Origin: Paenibacillus dakarensis
GTDB taxonomy: Bacteria > Bacillota > Bacilli > Paenibacillales > Paenibacillaceae
Assembly (NCBI RefSeq): GCF_001373415.1
Contig: NZ_CDSE01000097.1
Location: 62,001 to 126,000 of the forward strand
DNA length: 64,000 bases
Reading direction: 5' to 3'
How positions within the stretch are numbered: position 1 is the first letter of the stretch; the number at the start of each line of letters is the position of its first letter. Of this stretch, positions 40,118 to 49,672 are shown piece after piece. The position numbers were made by a program, and so were the translations under genes. The notes beneath the pieces are model-generated. The model saw only the letters and a program-made list of their open reading frames with translations. It searched no databases and was not told where the DNA came from.

Positions 40118-42091
40118 ATGATGATATCCACGTTAAAGAAGCTTCAATACGATAAAATCCAGTCTGAGCTTGAGCATTATGCCGTTTCATATATCGGTAA
40201 GAAGCATGTTCGGGAAATGAAGCCTCTTACCCAGCTTAAAGCTGTTCGCCATCAGCTCGATCAGACTAATGAAGCAAAAGCCCTTCTTCAGGCGGGCGCA
40301 AGTGTTCCTATCCCTTCTCTTGAGGGTATTGAGCCTATTCTGCAATTAATCGGTACCGGGTATGTACTTAGTGAGCAGGATTTCACTCATACACAGCAAT
40401 TTCTGCGCAGCTGCAGACAGCTGATTCGCTATATGGCGACCAAGAGTCATATCGCTCCTGTTGTCGCTTCTTACGCCTCCTCTATGTATGAGCTTCCGGC
40501 ACTTTTGTCCGAGATAGAACGGTGTATATACAGCGGACGGGTTGTTGATGCTGCAAGTAAGGATCTTGCGAAAGTCCGCAAAAAAATTATCGTTTCTGAA
40601 GAGCGAATCAGGCGAAGGCTCGATCAACTGCTCCACAAGCACCGCGATATTTTGCAGGAAAGCTTGGTCAGCAAGCGAAATGGCAGATATGTTCTGCCGA
40701 TCAAGAAGGAGCATCGCAGACAAGTTAGCGGCGTGGTTCTGGATGAATCCGCTAGCGGACAGACGGTTTACATGGAGCCGAATGATGTATCCGGTCTGCA
40801 AATGGAACTTCAAGCTCTTCATACCGAAGAAGCTCGAGAAGAAACCAAAGTGCTTAGTGAGCTAACTGCCCTGGCGGAAAAATACAGCGCTGAGCTTCAA
40901 TTGAATGCCGATACGGTCGGTTTGTATGACTTTATCATCGCGAGAGGAAAATATGCATTATCTATTGGCGGAAGAAATGTGCAGCTGAACGATCAAGGAA
41001 GGATATCACTTAAGCAGGCTGCTCATCCCCTTCTTGGGCCTGGCATGGTTCCACTCGATTTTTCTATTGGTCACAGCTATAAATCGCTCATCATAACAGG
41101 ACCGAATACAGGAGGTAAAACCTTAACATTAAAAACCGTTGGGCTATTAACCGTCATGGTACAGTCCGGATTGCTCGTTCCGGTCGAAGAAGGCAGTACA
41201 TGCAGTGTTTTTGAGCATATATCCGTAGACATTGGTGACGGCCAGAGTATAGAGCATGCGCTTAGTACTTTCTCAGCCCATATCAGAAATGTGAAGGAGA
41301 TTTTAGAAACGGCCAATGACAAGACTCTAATTCTACTGGATGAGATGGCCTCCGGCACAGATCCTGGAGAAGGTGTTGGTCTCTCGATCGCAGTTCTTGA
41401 GGAGTTATACCGGCGTCAATCTACTGTGGTCGTAACTACCCATTTTACCGAAATCAAGAATTTTGCAAGCTCTACTGCCGGGTTCGAGAATGCGCGAATG
41501 GAATTTGACACCGAAACACTTGAACCGAAATATCAGCTTAAAATTGGAGAAGCCGGTCAGAGTTATGCATTTGTTATTGCTGAGAAACTCGGGATTCCTT
41601 CCTCCATTATCACCAGATCACGGGAAATTTCCGAGACGGGAAGGAATCAGGTTCATCTGTTTACGGCGGAGAGTAAGGATAAAGAAGAAAGAAATATCTT
41701 TGAAGACCGAACAAGAGATCTTGAAATGACACCCTCTCTTACAGATGCAGATGAACAAACAGACGTTGAAGATACTCAGTCAGCGTCTAATCCGGGCTCT
41801 GTTCCTCCTGCTTACCAGCTCGGAGACAGCGTTTATGTATCCTCAATGAAACGGACCGGGATTGTATGTGAAACCATAGATTCAAAAGGTATGATTGGTG
41901 TCCTCATACAGAAGCAAAAGCACAAGATTAATCACAAGCGGCTTTCTCTTCATATTGCGGCTAAAGACCTTTATCCGGATGACTATGATCTTGATATTGT
42001 TTTTGAAACCAAGGAGAACCGCAAGAAACGCAAGCTGATGAAGCGCAAGTATGTAGAGGGACTTCAGATTGAAACCAAACCCGAATCATAA
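40118..42091 (+). CDS. MutS2-like ATPase lacking the Smr domain
   Basis: The protein (657 residues) has the MutS core and clamp helices (SGVVLDESASGQTVYMEPND around 205-225), Walker A GPNTGGKT at 328-335, ABC-like signature GDGQSIEHALSTFSAH and Walker B LILLDEMASGTDPGEG near 404-419. A KOW-like segment YQLGDSVYVSSMKRTGIVCE follows near 565. Canonical MutS2 (about 785 residues) ends in an Smr nuclease domain, absent here. In B. subtilis MutS2 (RqcU) splits collided ribosomes. AAAGGAG precedes the ATG. The attenuated leader and downstream rRNA-modification genes fit a ribosome-directed role; a DNA-recombination role cannot be excluded. Confidence 0.9.
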   Translation: MMISTLKKLQYDKIQSELEHYAVSYIGKKHVREMKPLTQLKAVRHQLDQTNEAKALLQAGASVPIPSLEGIEPILQLIGTGYVLSEQDFTHTQQFLRSCRQLIRYMATKSHIAPVVASYASSMYELPALLSEIERCIYSGRVVDAASKDLAKVRKKIIVSEERIRRRLDQLLHKHRDILQESLVSKRNGRYVLPIKKEHRRQVSGVVLDESASGQTVYMEPNDVSGLQMELQALHTEEAREETKVLSELTALAEKYSAELQLNADTVGLYDFIIARGKYALSIGGRNVQLNDQGRISLKQAAHPLLGPGMVPLDFSIGHSYKSLIITGPNTGGKTLTLKTVGLLTVMVQSGLLVPVEEGSTCSVFEHISVDIGDGQSIEHALSTFSAHIRNVKEILETANDKTLILLDEMASGTDPGEGVGLSIAVLEELYRRQSTVVVTTHFTEIKNFASSTAGFENARMEFDTETLEPKYQLKIGEAGQSYAFVIAEKLGIPSSIITRSREISETGRNQVHLFTAESKDKEERNIFEDRTRDLEMTPSLTDADEQTDVEDTQSASNPGSVPPAYQLGDSVYVSSMKRTGIVCETIDSKGMIGVLIQKQKHKINHKRLSLHIAAKDLYPDDYDLDIVFETKENRKKRKLMKRKYVEGLQIETKPES

Positions 42092-42103
42092 GGAGAATAG
42101 AAT

Positions 42104-42610
42104 ATGATCAGAACGGAACGAACTCAGGATTATCCTCAAGTTGAACATTTACTAAGAAAAGCATTTAACGGTGATGAAGAGGTCCGGATTGTTGAACGCA
42201 TCCGTGCCCTGAATCATTTTGAACCTGAATTGTCGATAGCAGCTGAAGAGAATGGAGTCATTACCGGCCATATTATGTTCAGCTATGCTGAGGTTATAGA
42301 CGGGCAGAGATCTTGTCAGGCAGCCGGGCTCGCACCGCTCGCCGTGCTTCCTTCCTATCAGCGCCAAGGAATTGGAGGAGAACTGGTTCGGGAGGGTCTG
42401 GCTAGATGCCGGAAGCTTGGCATTCCCTTGGTGTTCCTGATCGGGCACCCTTCCTACTATTCGAAATTTGGATTTGTTCCAGCAGGACAGCACGGGTTCT
42501 CTCTAAAGCAATTTACGGTTCCTGATGACGTCTTTATGGTATATGAAATCGAACCGAGTGCCTTGAATCGAATCCAGGGCGAGTTTCGTTATTCCGAAGC
42601 TTTTATTTAG
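42104..42610 (+). CDS. YhbS-like GNAT N-acetyltransferase
   Basis: The acetyl-CoA loop is VLPSYQRQGIGGELVREGLA, preceded by AAGLAPLAVLPS and followed by VFLIGHPSYYSKFGFVPAGQ, a YhbS-type arrangement. It starts 12 bases after the MutS2-like stop with its own AAGGAG, so both are on one transcript. The substrate is unknown; if it belongs to the same response it might modify a drug or a ribosome factor, but that is speculation. Confidence 0.86.
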   Translation: MIRTERTQDYPQVEHLLRKAFNGDEEVRIVERIRALNHFEPELSIAAEENGVITGHIMFSYAEVIDGQRSCQAAGLAPLAVLPSYQRQGIGGELVREGLARCRKLGIPLVFLIGHPSYYSKFGFVPAGQHGFSLKQFTVPDDVFMVYEIEPSALNRIQGEFRYSEAFI

Positions 42611-42710
42611 CTATAACTCCTTCCGCTGCCTGACTTGTTGCTGTGGCATTATGCGCAGTAAATGTTGTACAATAAAGCTTAAATGACAAATTTGAAGGAT
42701 GGTTTTCAAC

Positions 42711-43574
42711 ATGTATGTAGCTGATGATTGGAAAGATTACGAAGTAATAGATACCGGAGGCGGGGAAAAGCTTGAGCGCTGGGGCGATGTCATTCTGCGC
42801 CGTCCGGACCCGCAGATTATTTGGCCGATCAAGAACGAAAGTGGAATTTGGAGAAATGTGCATGGCCATTATCACCGGAGCTCTTCCGGCGGCGGAAGCT
42901 GGGATATGAAAAAGCAGCTGCCCGATCGCTGGAGCATTTCATACGATCAGCTGAAGTTCCATATTCGCCCAACCAACTTTAAGCATACCGGATTGTTCCC
43001 TGAACAGGCTGCGAATTGGCGCTGGATGATGGACAAAATCGCGAATGCCGGACGGCCGATTCGTGTGCTGAACCTGTTTGCTTATACGGGAGGAGCGTCT
43101 GTAGCAGCAGCTTACGCCGGAGCTCAGGTCGTTCACGTCGATGCGGCCAAAGGTATGGTTCAGTGGGCTAAGGAGAATTTGGCACTGTCCGGCTTGGCAG
43201 ACCGACCTGTCCGATTCATTACAGACGATGTATTCAAATTCGTGCAGCGTGAACAGCGACGCGGTAACAAGTACGAGGCCATTATCATGGACCCTCCTTC
43301 TTATGGCCGTGGTCCGAGCGGAGAGACCTGGAAGCTGGAGCAGAGCTTGTATCCGTTCCTTGAAAGCTGCCTGAGCATTCTGTCCGATAATCCTCTCTTT
43401 ATGCTGATCAACTCTTATACCACTGGCATATCGCCTACGGTACTGAAAAATATGCTGTCTATGACGATGCAGGAAAGATACGGCGGCAGTATCAGTGCTG
43501 GTGAGATCGGTCTGCCGATCACGAACTCGGGACTTAATCTTCCATGCGGAATTTTGGGCCGCTGGGAGTCTTAA
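42711..43574 (+). CDS. Class I SAM-dependent rRNA methyltransferase (RlmI/COG1092-like)
   Basis: After an N-terminal region (WGDVILRRPDPQIIWPIKNE) comes a Rossmann methyltransferase: VLNLFAYTGGASVAAAYAGA (motif I), VVHVDAAKGMVQWAKENLAL and EAIIMDPPSYGRGPSGETW with the DPPSY catalytic motif. This motif set matches 23S rRNA m5C/m2G methyltransferases of the RlmI/RlmK group, without a PUA domain. The ATG at 42711 is preferred; the ATG at 42699 lies on the AAGG site. It is followed after four bases by an RluA-type synthase, so both act on RNA. Confidence 0.83.
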   Translation: MYVADDWKDYEVIDTGGGEKLERWGDVILRRPDPQIIWPIKNESGIWRNVHGHYHRSSSGGGSWDMKKQLPDRWSISYDQLKFHIRPTNFKHTGLFPEQAANWRWMMDKIANAGRPIRVLNLFAYTGGASVAAAYAGAQVVHVDAAKGMVQWAKENLALSGLADRPVRFITDDVFKFVQREQRRGNKYEAIIMDPPSYGRGPSGETWKLEQSLYPFLESCLSILSDNPLFMLINSYTTGISPTVLKNMLSMTMQERYGGSISAGEIGLPITNSGLNLPCGILGRWES

Positions 43575-43578
43575 GGAT

Positions 43579-44310
43579 ATGGGTCACATAACTGACAGAT
43601 ATCCTGATATTCCGATTCTGTATGAGGATAACCATGTCCTTGGTGTCAGCAAACCCGTTAACATACTGTCCCAGGAGGATTCCTCCGGCGATCCGGATAT
43701 GCTCACCATATTGAAAGAGGATATCAAGGTTCGTTACAACAAACCGGGAAACGTATACCTTGGTCTCGTTCACCGGCTTGACCGGCCTGTCGGAGGAGCC
43801 ATGGTATTTGCTAAAACATCCAAAGCTGCCTCCCGCTTATCTGAAGCTGTACGCAGCCGGAACTTCCGGAAGCTCTATGTCGCCGTAGTGCATGGCAGAC
43901 CGAAGCAGCCTTCAGGACGGCTGGTTGACACTTTATATAAAGACAGCCGCAGCAATACCGTCCGTGTGGTCCCCAAAGGAACGGAAGGCGCCAAGGAAGC
44001 GATTCTCGATTATTCGGTGCTGGAGACTTCTGGCGGGATGAGCCTCGTTCTTGTAGAGCTCCATACAGGACGCCCGCATCAAATTCGCGTTCAATTCAGC
44101 CACGCAGGCTGTCCGCTGTACGGTGACCAAAGGTATGGAAAAGGGTTCAACAAGGCAGGCCAGCAAATCGCGCTATGGTCTGTCCTCGTCGGATTCCCTC
44201 ACCCCGTAACCAAGGAAGAGATACGGATTGAGGCTGTTCCTCCGGATGCATATCCTTGGAATCAGTTCCATCAAGATCGAATTCTAGAAGAAATCAAGAA
44301 TTATCCTTAA
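43579..44310 (+). CDS. RluA family pseudouridine synthase
   Basis: GLVHRLDRPVGGAMVFAKT carries the catalytic Asp of the RluA class HRLDxxTSG motif, here in the variant form HRLDRPVGG. LVELHTGRPHQIRVQFSHAG and CPLYGDQRYG are the other conserved boxes. No S4 domain is present. The start is ATG at 43579, four bases after the methyltransferase stop; the frame is open further back but overlaps that gene. It would isomerise uridines in rRNA or tRNA; the site is unknown. Confidence 0.9.
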   Translation: MGHITDRYPDIPILYEDNHVLGVSKPVNILSQEDSSGDPDMLTILKEDIKVRYNKPGNVYLGLVHRLDRPVGGAMVFAKTSKAASRLSEAVRSRNFRKLYVAVVHGRPKQPSGRLVDTLYKDSRSNTVRVVPKGTEGAKEAILDYSVLETSGGMSLVLVELHTGRPHQIRVQFSHAGCPLYGDQRYGKGFNKAGQQIALWSVLVGFPHPVTKEEIRIEAVPPDAYPWNQFHQDRILEEIKNYP

Positions 44311-44321
44311 TCAGATAGATG

Positions 44322-44358
44322 AAAAGCCGAGATCCTTAAAGGGATTTCGGCTTTTCTT
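44322..44358 (+). terminator. Terminator after the pseudouridine synthase
   Basis: AAAAGCCGAGATCC and GGGATTTCGGCTTTT form a stem with one G-T pair, followed by CTTT. Confidence 0.82.
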
Positions 44359-44399
44359 TATATTTTGGATCAGGGGACTTCCCCCTCTTACGTCTTAAC

Positions 44400-44825
44400 T
44401 CATCCGACTTCCTGCGGAGCTGTACTTACTTTGCCTAAGAGATAGATTAAGAGCTGTTGATTATGGGACGAGATCCGGTTGAGAACATGAGATAAATAAT
44501 CTTCTCTCACCTTCATTCCCCGCAATACTTCCTTCCTTCCATCTTCTGAGATCGTTACCCATACAATACGCCGATCCTTTTCATCCCGATCCCGGATAAT
44601 CAAACCATTCTTCTCCATACGGTCAAGGAGCATCGTAACTGCAGCAGGGCTTGTAGCCAGATAGGGAATGAAATCCGATGGCTTCATCTTCTTCTGATCC
44701 TCCAGTACCTCGAGCACGGTCAATTGCGCTTCCGTCAGTGCAGGTGCAAGTCCACTCTCCATGTGAAGTTTATAATCCTTGGCCAGCTTGGACCATACCT
44801 TGGCAAATTCGTTCGTATACATCAT
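44400..44825 (-). CDS. MarR family transcriptional regulator
   Basis: The winged helix is seen in LTEAQLTVLEVLEDQKKMKP, then SPAAVTMLLDRMEKNGLIIR and DRDEKDRRIVWVTISEDGR, which is the MarR recognition helix and wing. It is a 141-residue protein with dimerisation helices at both ends. AAGGAGG precedes the ATG. No obvious partner gene is divergent from it, so its target is not evident. Confidence 0.88.
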   Translation of the reverse strand: MMYTNEFAKVWSKLAKDYKLHMESGLAPALTEAQLTVLEVLEDQKKMKPSDFIPYLATSPAAVTMLLDRMEKNGLIIRDRDEKDRRIVWVTISEDGRKEVLRGMKVREDYLSHVLNRISSHNQQLLIYLLGKVSTAPQEVG

Positions 44826-45062
44826 TTATCCCTCCTTCTTATAAAAATACATTCTCTCCGAGTAAAAGAGTACGGTTAGAACATCCCGGTTATGCGGTAT
44901 TTTATAGGATTAACTTTCGTGTTAAATACCGGTTTTTCCTCCTTTTTCAGAGCAAAAATATAATTACCAATGATACGACAAATGCCGCCAAGCCAATCAC
45001 AGCAAGCTTTTTCAGGAATCTCATTCATTCGACACTATTCATATGCAGCTGACATCCATATT

Positions 45063-45101
45063 AAAAAAGGGCATCTGATTCCGCACAAGAATCAGATGCC
45101 C
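45063..45101 (-). terminator. Terminator of parE-parC
   Basis: On the minus strand GGGCATCTGATTC and GAATCAGATGCCC (one extra base in the loop) form a 13-bp stem followed by TTTTTT. Confidence 0.9.
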
Positions 45102-45131
45102 ATTATAACGAATCAAGGATTAACGCTCCCG

Positions 45132-47591
45132 TTAATCTGCCTGACCTGATTTCAACTCAGGGGCAAGAAGCAGATCAACAATTTCGCCGTTCTTGCCTAC
45201 ATCAGCAAGCTGTTTACCAACCGATTTAGGATCACTAATCGGCGCCTTCTCTGAATCAATCGCAAATGCAGTACCTTCCTTGCTGTATGCAATCATCCGG
45301 AGCGGCTCTCTGCAATAGAATGCTCCCATGATTCTGCTTCCGTTCGGCTTGACCCGCTTGCCTTCTTTGAATTCAAAGGTGATGATCCCTTTGCCGCCTC
45401 TGCTCTGGATTGGATAATCCACAAGCAAGGAACGTTTTCCGTAACCCAAATCTGTCATGGTCAGAATTTCACCTTCGTCATCCATAACCCACAGCGCTGT
45501 AGCTACCTCGTCCCCTTCGCGTAACTGAATACCTCTTACACCGCCAGACACACGCCCCATCGTATTAACCTCTTGTTCATTGAAGCGTATGCTCATGCCG
45601 TTTTTCGTAATCAGCATAATATCCTTCGTTCCGTCGCTTTCGACCACCGTAAGTACCTGGTCATCAGCAGAAACTTTACATGCAGCTACGGCTCCGGTCC
45701 GTTTAGTTGCATAATCCTTCAGTTCTGTCCGTTTTACCTGACCTTTACGGGTCACGAACACAAGAGTCTTGTCACTCTCTTCGAAGCTCGACACCGGAAT
45801 AACCGATACAATCTCATCCTCTTTAGCCAGCTGGATCACATTAACAATGGCTGTACCGGCATCCTTCCACTTATATTCTGGAATCTGGTGTACCGGAAGC
45901 AGGAAGTATTGTCCTCTCTGCGTGAAGATCAACAGATTCTCAAGAGTATTCACTTCAAGGAGACGGGTAATATAATCGCCTTCCTTTACGCCCGAGCTGT
46001 CAGGCTCACCGCCAGAGCGGGTAAACGACAGCATGCTGGTCCGCTTGATATAGCCGTCTTTAGACAGGGTAACCAGTACATCCTCGGCAGCAACCAACAC
46101 TTCTAGGTTGACCTTAATCTCTTCGACTTCTTCCTGAATCAGCGAGCGGCGGTCGACTCCGTATTTATCCCGAATCTCCATCATTTCCTTACGGATGACA
46201 GAAATCAGCTTCTTATCATTGTTCAAAATGGCTTGAAGACCCTCGATTTTCTTCGTGAGCTCATCCAATTCCTTTTGAAGGGAATGAATTTCGAGGTTCG
46301 TCAATCGATAAAGCTGAAGTGTCAGAATCGAATCGGCCTGACGCTCGGTAAAACCGAACATCCACTGCAGATTATTCTGTGCGTCCTGACGGTTCTTGGA
46401 GGCTTTAATGGCTGCGATGACTTCGTCCAGAATATTTAGAGCCTTAACGAGCCCTTCTAATACGTGTGCACGGTCTTCTGCCCGTTCAAGCTCGTACTGT
46501 GTCCGGAATGTAATTACTTCACGCTGATGGGCAATATATGCCTCCAGCATCGCTTTTAAGCCAAGCTGTTGAGGTGTCTTATTAACAATTGCAACCATGT
46601 TGAAATTGTATGTGACTTGCAGATCCGTTTTTTTGAACAGATACGCAAGTATGCCATTCGCGTCTGCATCTTTTTTCAGCTCAACCACGATCCGCAGACC
46701 ATCACGTCCGCTCTCGTCACGAACCTCCGCAATACCGTCAACCTTTTTCTCAAGACGGATATTCTCCATCGCTGTAACGAGGCGAGATTTAACGACTTGG
46801 AAAGGGATTTCGGTAATGACAATTTGCTGCTTGCCGCCGCGAAGGGATTCAATATCCGTCTTCGAGCGCAGGTAAACACGGCCTTTCCCTGTACGGTAAG
46901 CATCCTGAATGCCATCTCCGCCCATAATAATGCCGCCTGTCGGAAAATCCGGACCCTTTATAAACGTCATAATCTCATTAAGTTCAATCTCCGGTTTTTG
47001 CATAACCGCAATACAGGCATCGATAACCTCACGTAAATTGTGGGGCGGGATCTCGGTAGCAAACCCTGCAGATATCCCGCTTGTACCGTTAACAAGCAGA
47101 TTCGGATATCTTGATGGCAGAACTACCGGCTCCTTCGCCGTATTGTCAAAGTTATCCTTGAAGAGCACCGTCCGTTTCTCGATGTCCCGCAGCAGTTCCA
47201 TCGCAATCGGCGACAGTCGTGCTTCCGTGTAACGCATTGCCGCAGCCGGATCATCATCCTGGGAACCCCAGTTACCGTGACCGTCTACAAGCGGATGCCC
47301 CATCTTCCATGGCTGTGCCATACGTACCATACCTTCGTATATAGACGAGTCACCGTGGGGATGGTAGTTACCCATGACATCCCCGACCGTTTTCGCCGAT
47401 TTACGATATGGTTTATCCGGTGTATTGCCGGAATCATACATCGCGTAAAGAATACGCCGCTGGACAGGCTTCAGTCCGTCACGAACATCCGGGATCGCGC
47501 GGTCCTGAATAATATATTTTGAATATCGGCCGAAGCGGTCACCTACAACCTCTTCCAGATAAGCCGGTAAAAATTGTTCTGATAAACTCAT
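45132..47591 (-). CDS. parC: DNA topoisomerase IV subunit A
   Basis: ParC cleaves and rejoins DNA to decatenate chromosomes. The N-terminal breakage domain has IPDVRDGLKPVQRRILYAMY, GNYHPHGDSSIYEGMVRMAQ and the active-site tyrosine in AAAMRYTEARLSPIA. The quinolone-determining Ser and Glu in GDSSIYE are the wild-type residues. The C-terminal beta-pinwheel contains repeated units such as VLVTLSKDGYIKRT and TLVFVTRKGQVKRTELKDY. At 819 residues it is of ParC size and lacks a GyrA box. It follows parE by 11 bp. Confidence 0.96.
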   Translation of the reverse strand: MSLSEQFLPAYLEEVVGDRFGRYSKYIIQDRAIPDVRDGLKPVQRRILYAMYDSGNTPDKPYRKSAKTVGDVMGNYHPHGDSSIYEGMVRMAQPWKMGHPLVDGHGNWGSQDDDPAAAMRYTEARLSPIAMELLRDIEKRTVLFKDNFDNTAKEPVVLPSRYPNLLVNGTSGISAGFATEIPPHNLREVIDACIAVMQKPEIELNEIMTFIKGPDFPTGGIIMGGDGIQDAYRTGKGRVYLRSKTDIESLRGGKQQIVITEIPFQVVKSRLVTAMENIRLEKKVDGIAEVRDESGRDGLRIVVELKKDADANGILAYLFKKTDLQVTYNFNMVAIVNKTPQQLGLKAMLEAYIAHQREVITFRTQYELERAEDRAHVLEGLVKALNILDEVIAAIKASKNRQDAQNNLQWMFGFTERQADSILTLQLYRLTNLEIHSLQKELDELTKKIEGLQAILNNDKKLISVIRKEMMEIRDKYGVDRRSLIQEEVEEIKVNLEVLVAAEDVLVTLSKDGYIKRTSMLSFTRSGGEPDSSGVKEGDYITRLLEVNTLENLLIFTQRGQYFLLPVHQIPEYKWKDAGTAIVNVIQLAKEDEIVSVIPVSSFEESDKTLVFVTRKGQVKRTELKDYATKRTGAVAACKVSADDQVLTVVESDGTKDIMLITKNGMSIRFNEQEVNTMGRVSGGVRGIQLREGDEVATALWVMDDEGEILTMTDLGYGKRSLLVDYPIQSRGGKGIITFEFKEGKRVKPNGSRIMGAFYCREPLRMIAYSKEGTAFAIDSEKAPISDPKSVGKQLADVGKNGEIVDLLLAPELKSGQAD

Positions 47592-47602
47592 GACTCCACC
47601 TT

Positions 47603-49582
47603 CTATTCCTCAAACTCTGCAAAGTTGACATTCTCAACGATCCAGCGCTTCCGGGGATCAACCTTATCCCCCATCAGAGTGGATACCCTCCGTTCCGCCT
47701 TTGCCGCATCATCAATTTGCACCTGCAGCAAAGTCCGGGACTCCGGATTCATCGTCGTTTCCCACAGCTGGTCAGGGTTCATCTCACCAAGCCCTTTATA
47801 GCGCTGAAGCTCATAAGTTTTAAATTCCTTCAAATAATTCGCCAGCTGTCCTTCATTCCACGCATATCTTACGGTCTGAAGCTTACCGGATTTACTTGAG
47901 ATTTTATAAAGCGGAGGCTGCGCTATATATACACGGCCTTCATCGATCAAAGGCTTCATGTACCGGTAGAAGAACGTCAGCAGCAGCACCTGAATGTGTG
48001 CTCCGTCCGTATCCGCATCCGTCATGATAATAATTTTGGAATAATTGCTGTCTGAAGTGGAAAATTCATTCCCGATTCCGGCGCCAATGGCGGAGACAAT
48101 CGCACGGTATTCATCGTTTTTAAGAATATCAGCAAGCTTCGACTTCTCCGGATTCATTGGCTTACCCTTCAAAGGCAAAATCGCTTGAATTTTGGAATCC
48201 CGTCCCTGCTTCGCAGATCCTCCCGCCGAGTCTCCCTCTACGATGAACAGTTCTGTACGTGAAAAATCCTTGGACTGAGCCGGGGTCAGCTTTCCGCCAA
48301 GATTCGAGCTTTCACTGCGCTTCTTGCCTGTCCGCATCTCGTCACGAGCTTTACGTGCTGCTTCACGTGCCTTGGAAGCCTGAATAGCCTTCTTCAAAAG
48401 TGTCTGAGCGATTTGCGGATTCTCTTCCAGGAAAATCTGCATCTTCTCGGTCACAATGCTGTCCACCGCGCTTCGAGCGGATGCGCTGCCAAGCTGATCC
48501 TTAGTCTGTCCTACAAATTCTACTTCAGACATTTTGACACTAATGACAGCCATCATGCCTTCACGCAGATCATTACCATCCAGATTCTTATCTTTCTCTT
48601 TCAGGAGGTTGTTCTTCCGGGCATAATCGTTCATCACACGCGTATAAGCCGTTTTGAAGCCCGTCTCATGCGTACCTCCCCCTCGTGTCGGTATGGAGTT
48701 TACGAATGAGGCCAAGGTTTCAGTGTATCCTGCGTTGTATTGCAGTGCAATTTCAACTTCGATATCTTCCTTTTCCGCGTTAAAATGAACAACCTCATGC
48801 AGAACGTCTTTGCCTTCATTGAGAAACTCAACGAACTGGCTTGCTCCACCTTCATAAAAGAACTCATCGTTATTGCCCGTTCTCTCATCCTTAAGCACAA
48901 TCCGAAGACCTGAATTCAGAAATGCAATTTCCTGGAGGCGTTCTGCCAGTGTGTCATAATTCAGTTTAATGCCTGCGGAGAAGACACGGGCATCCGGCTT
49001 GAAGGTTACCTTCGTGCCTGTTTTGTTCGTATTCCCCAAGACTTCAAGTCCGGTTACCGGTTCACCAACATGCTCTTTTCCTTTTTTGTCCTGCCAGTAC
49101 TCAAACCGTTGGCGATGTATTTTACCATCACGGTAAATTTCAACTTCAAGCCATTCGGATAACGCATTTGTAACCGAGGCGCCTACACCGTGAAGTCCGC
49201 CGGACTTCTTGTAACCAGCCCCGCCGAACTTGCCGCCGGCATGAAGAATTGTGAATACTACCTGAGGAGTTGGAATCCCCGTTTTATGCAGTCCTGTCGG
49301 AATTCCGCGTCCATTATCATATACTGTAACGGAATTATCTTTGTGTAATGTTATTTCTATTCTCGAGCAGTACTTCGCAAGATGCTCATCGACCGCATTA
49401 TCTACGATTTCCCACACCAAATGATGCAGGCCTGACGAGCTTGTGCTACCTATGTACATGCCTGGCCGTTTGCGTACAGCAACTAGGCCCTCGAGCACTT
49501 GAATGTCGTCAGCATCGTATCCCGAGCGGCCATCCGGGCCGTTCTGTGATGACTCTGCAAACCAATCGATCTGTTCGACCAT
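47603..49582 (-). CDS. parE: DNA topoisomerase IV subunit B
   Basis: ParE supplies ATPase activity to topoisomerase IV. The GHKL ATP site is in LVWEIVDNAVDEHLAKYCS and VYDNGRGIPTGLHKT, and the lid in GGLHGVGASVTNALS. The TOPRIM domain has ELFIVEGDSAGGSAKQGRDS and IIIMTDADTDGAHIQ. QRYKGLGEMNPDQLWETTMN lies near the end. At 659 residues it is a standard ParE. The gene precedes parC in an operon as in other Bacillota. Confidence 0.97.
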   Translation of the reverse strand: MVEQIDWFAESSQNGPDGRSGYDADDIQVLEGLVAVRKRPGMYIGSTSSSGLHHLVWEIVDNAVDEHLAKYCSRIEITLHKDNSVTVYDNGRGIPTGLHKTGIPTPQVVFTILHAGGKFGGAGYKKSGGLHGVGASVTNALSEWLEVEIYRDGKIHRQRFEYWQDKKGKEHVGEPVTGLEVLGNTNKTGTKVTFKPDARVFSAGIKLNYDTLAERLQEIAFLNSGLRIVLKDERTGNNDEFFYEGGASQFVEFLNEGKDVLHEVVHFNAEKEDIEVEIALQYNAGYTETLASFVNSIPTRGGGTHETGFKTAYTRVMNDYARKNNLLKEKDKNLDGNDLREGMMAVISVKMSEVEFVGQTKDQLGSASARSAVDSIVTEKMQIFLEENPQIAQTLLKKAIQASKAREAARKARDEMRTGKKRSESSNLGGKLTPAQSKDFSRTELFIVEGDSAGGSAKQGRDSKIQAILPLKGKPMNPEKSKLADILKNDEYRAIVSAIGAGIGNEFSTSDSNYSKIIIMTDADTDGAHIQVLLLTFFYRYMKPLIDEGRVYIAQPPLYKISSKSGKLQTVRYAWNEGQLANYLKEFKTYELQRYKGLGEMNPDQLWETTMNPESRTLLQVQIDDAAKAERRVSTLMGDKVDPRKRWIVENVNFAEFEE

Positions 49583-49672
49583 TCATGCTCCTCCTTCATT
49601 CCTTCATATTTCACTAATAAAGGGGGATTGCCCCCCAATATGCAAACAAATGTTTTGTACACCTCGTCCATT

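Noticed and set aside
44951..45028. 25-codon minus-strand ORF encoding a hydrophobic peptide (MRFLKKLAVIGLAAFVV...)
   Set aside because: It looks like a small membrane peptide but has no ribosome binding site and lies between a terminator and a regulator gene; too weak to call.
45132..49582. Calling the type II topoisomerase pair gyrase
   Set aside because: The subunit sizes, B-then-A order away from an origin region, and lack of a GyrA-box QRRGGKG-type motif in the C-terminal domain fit ParE/ParC.
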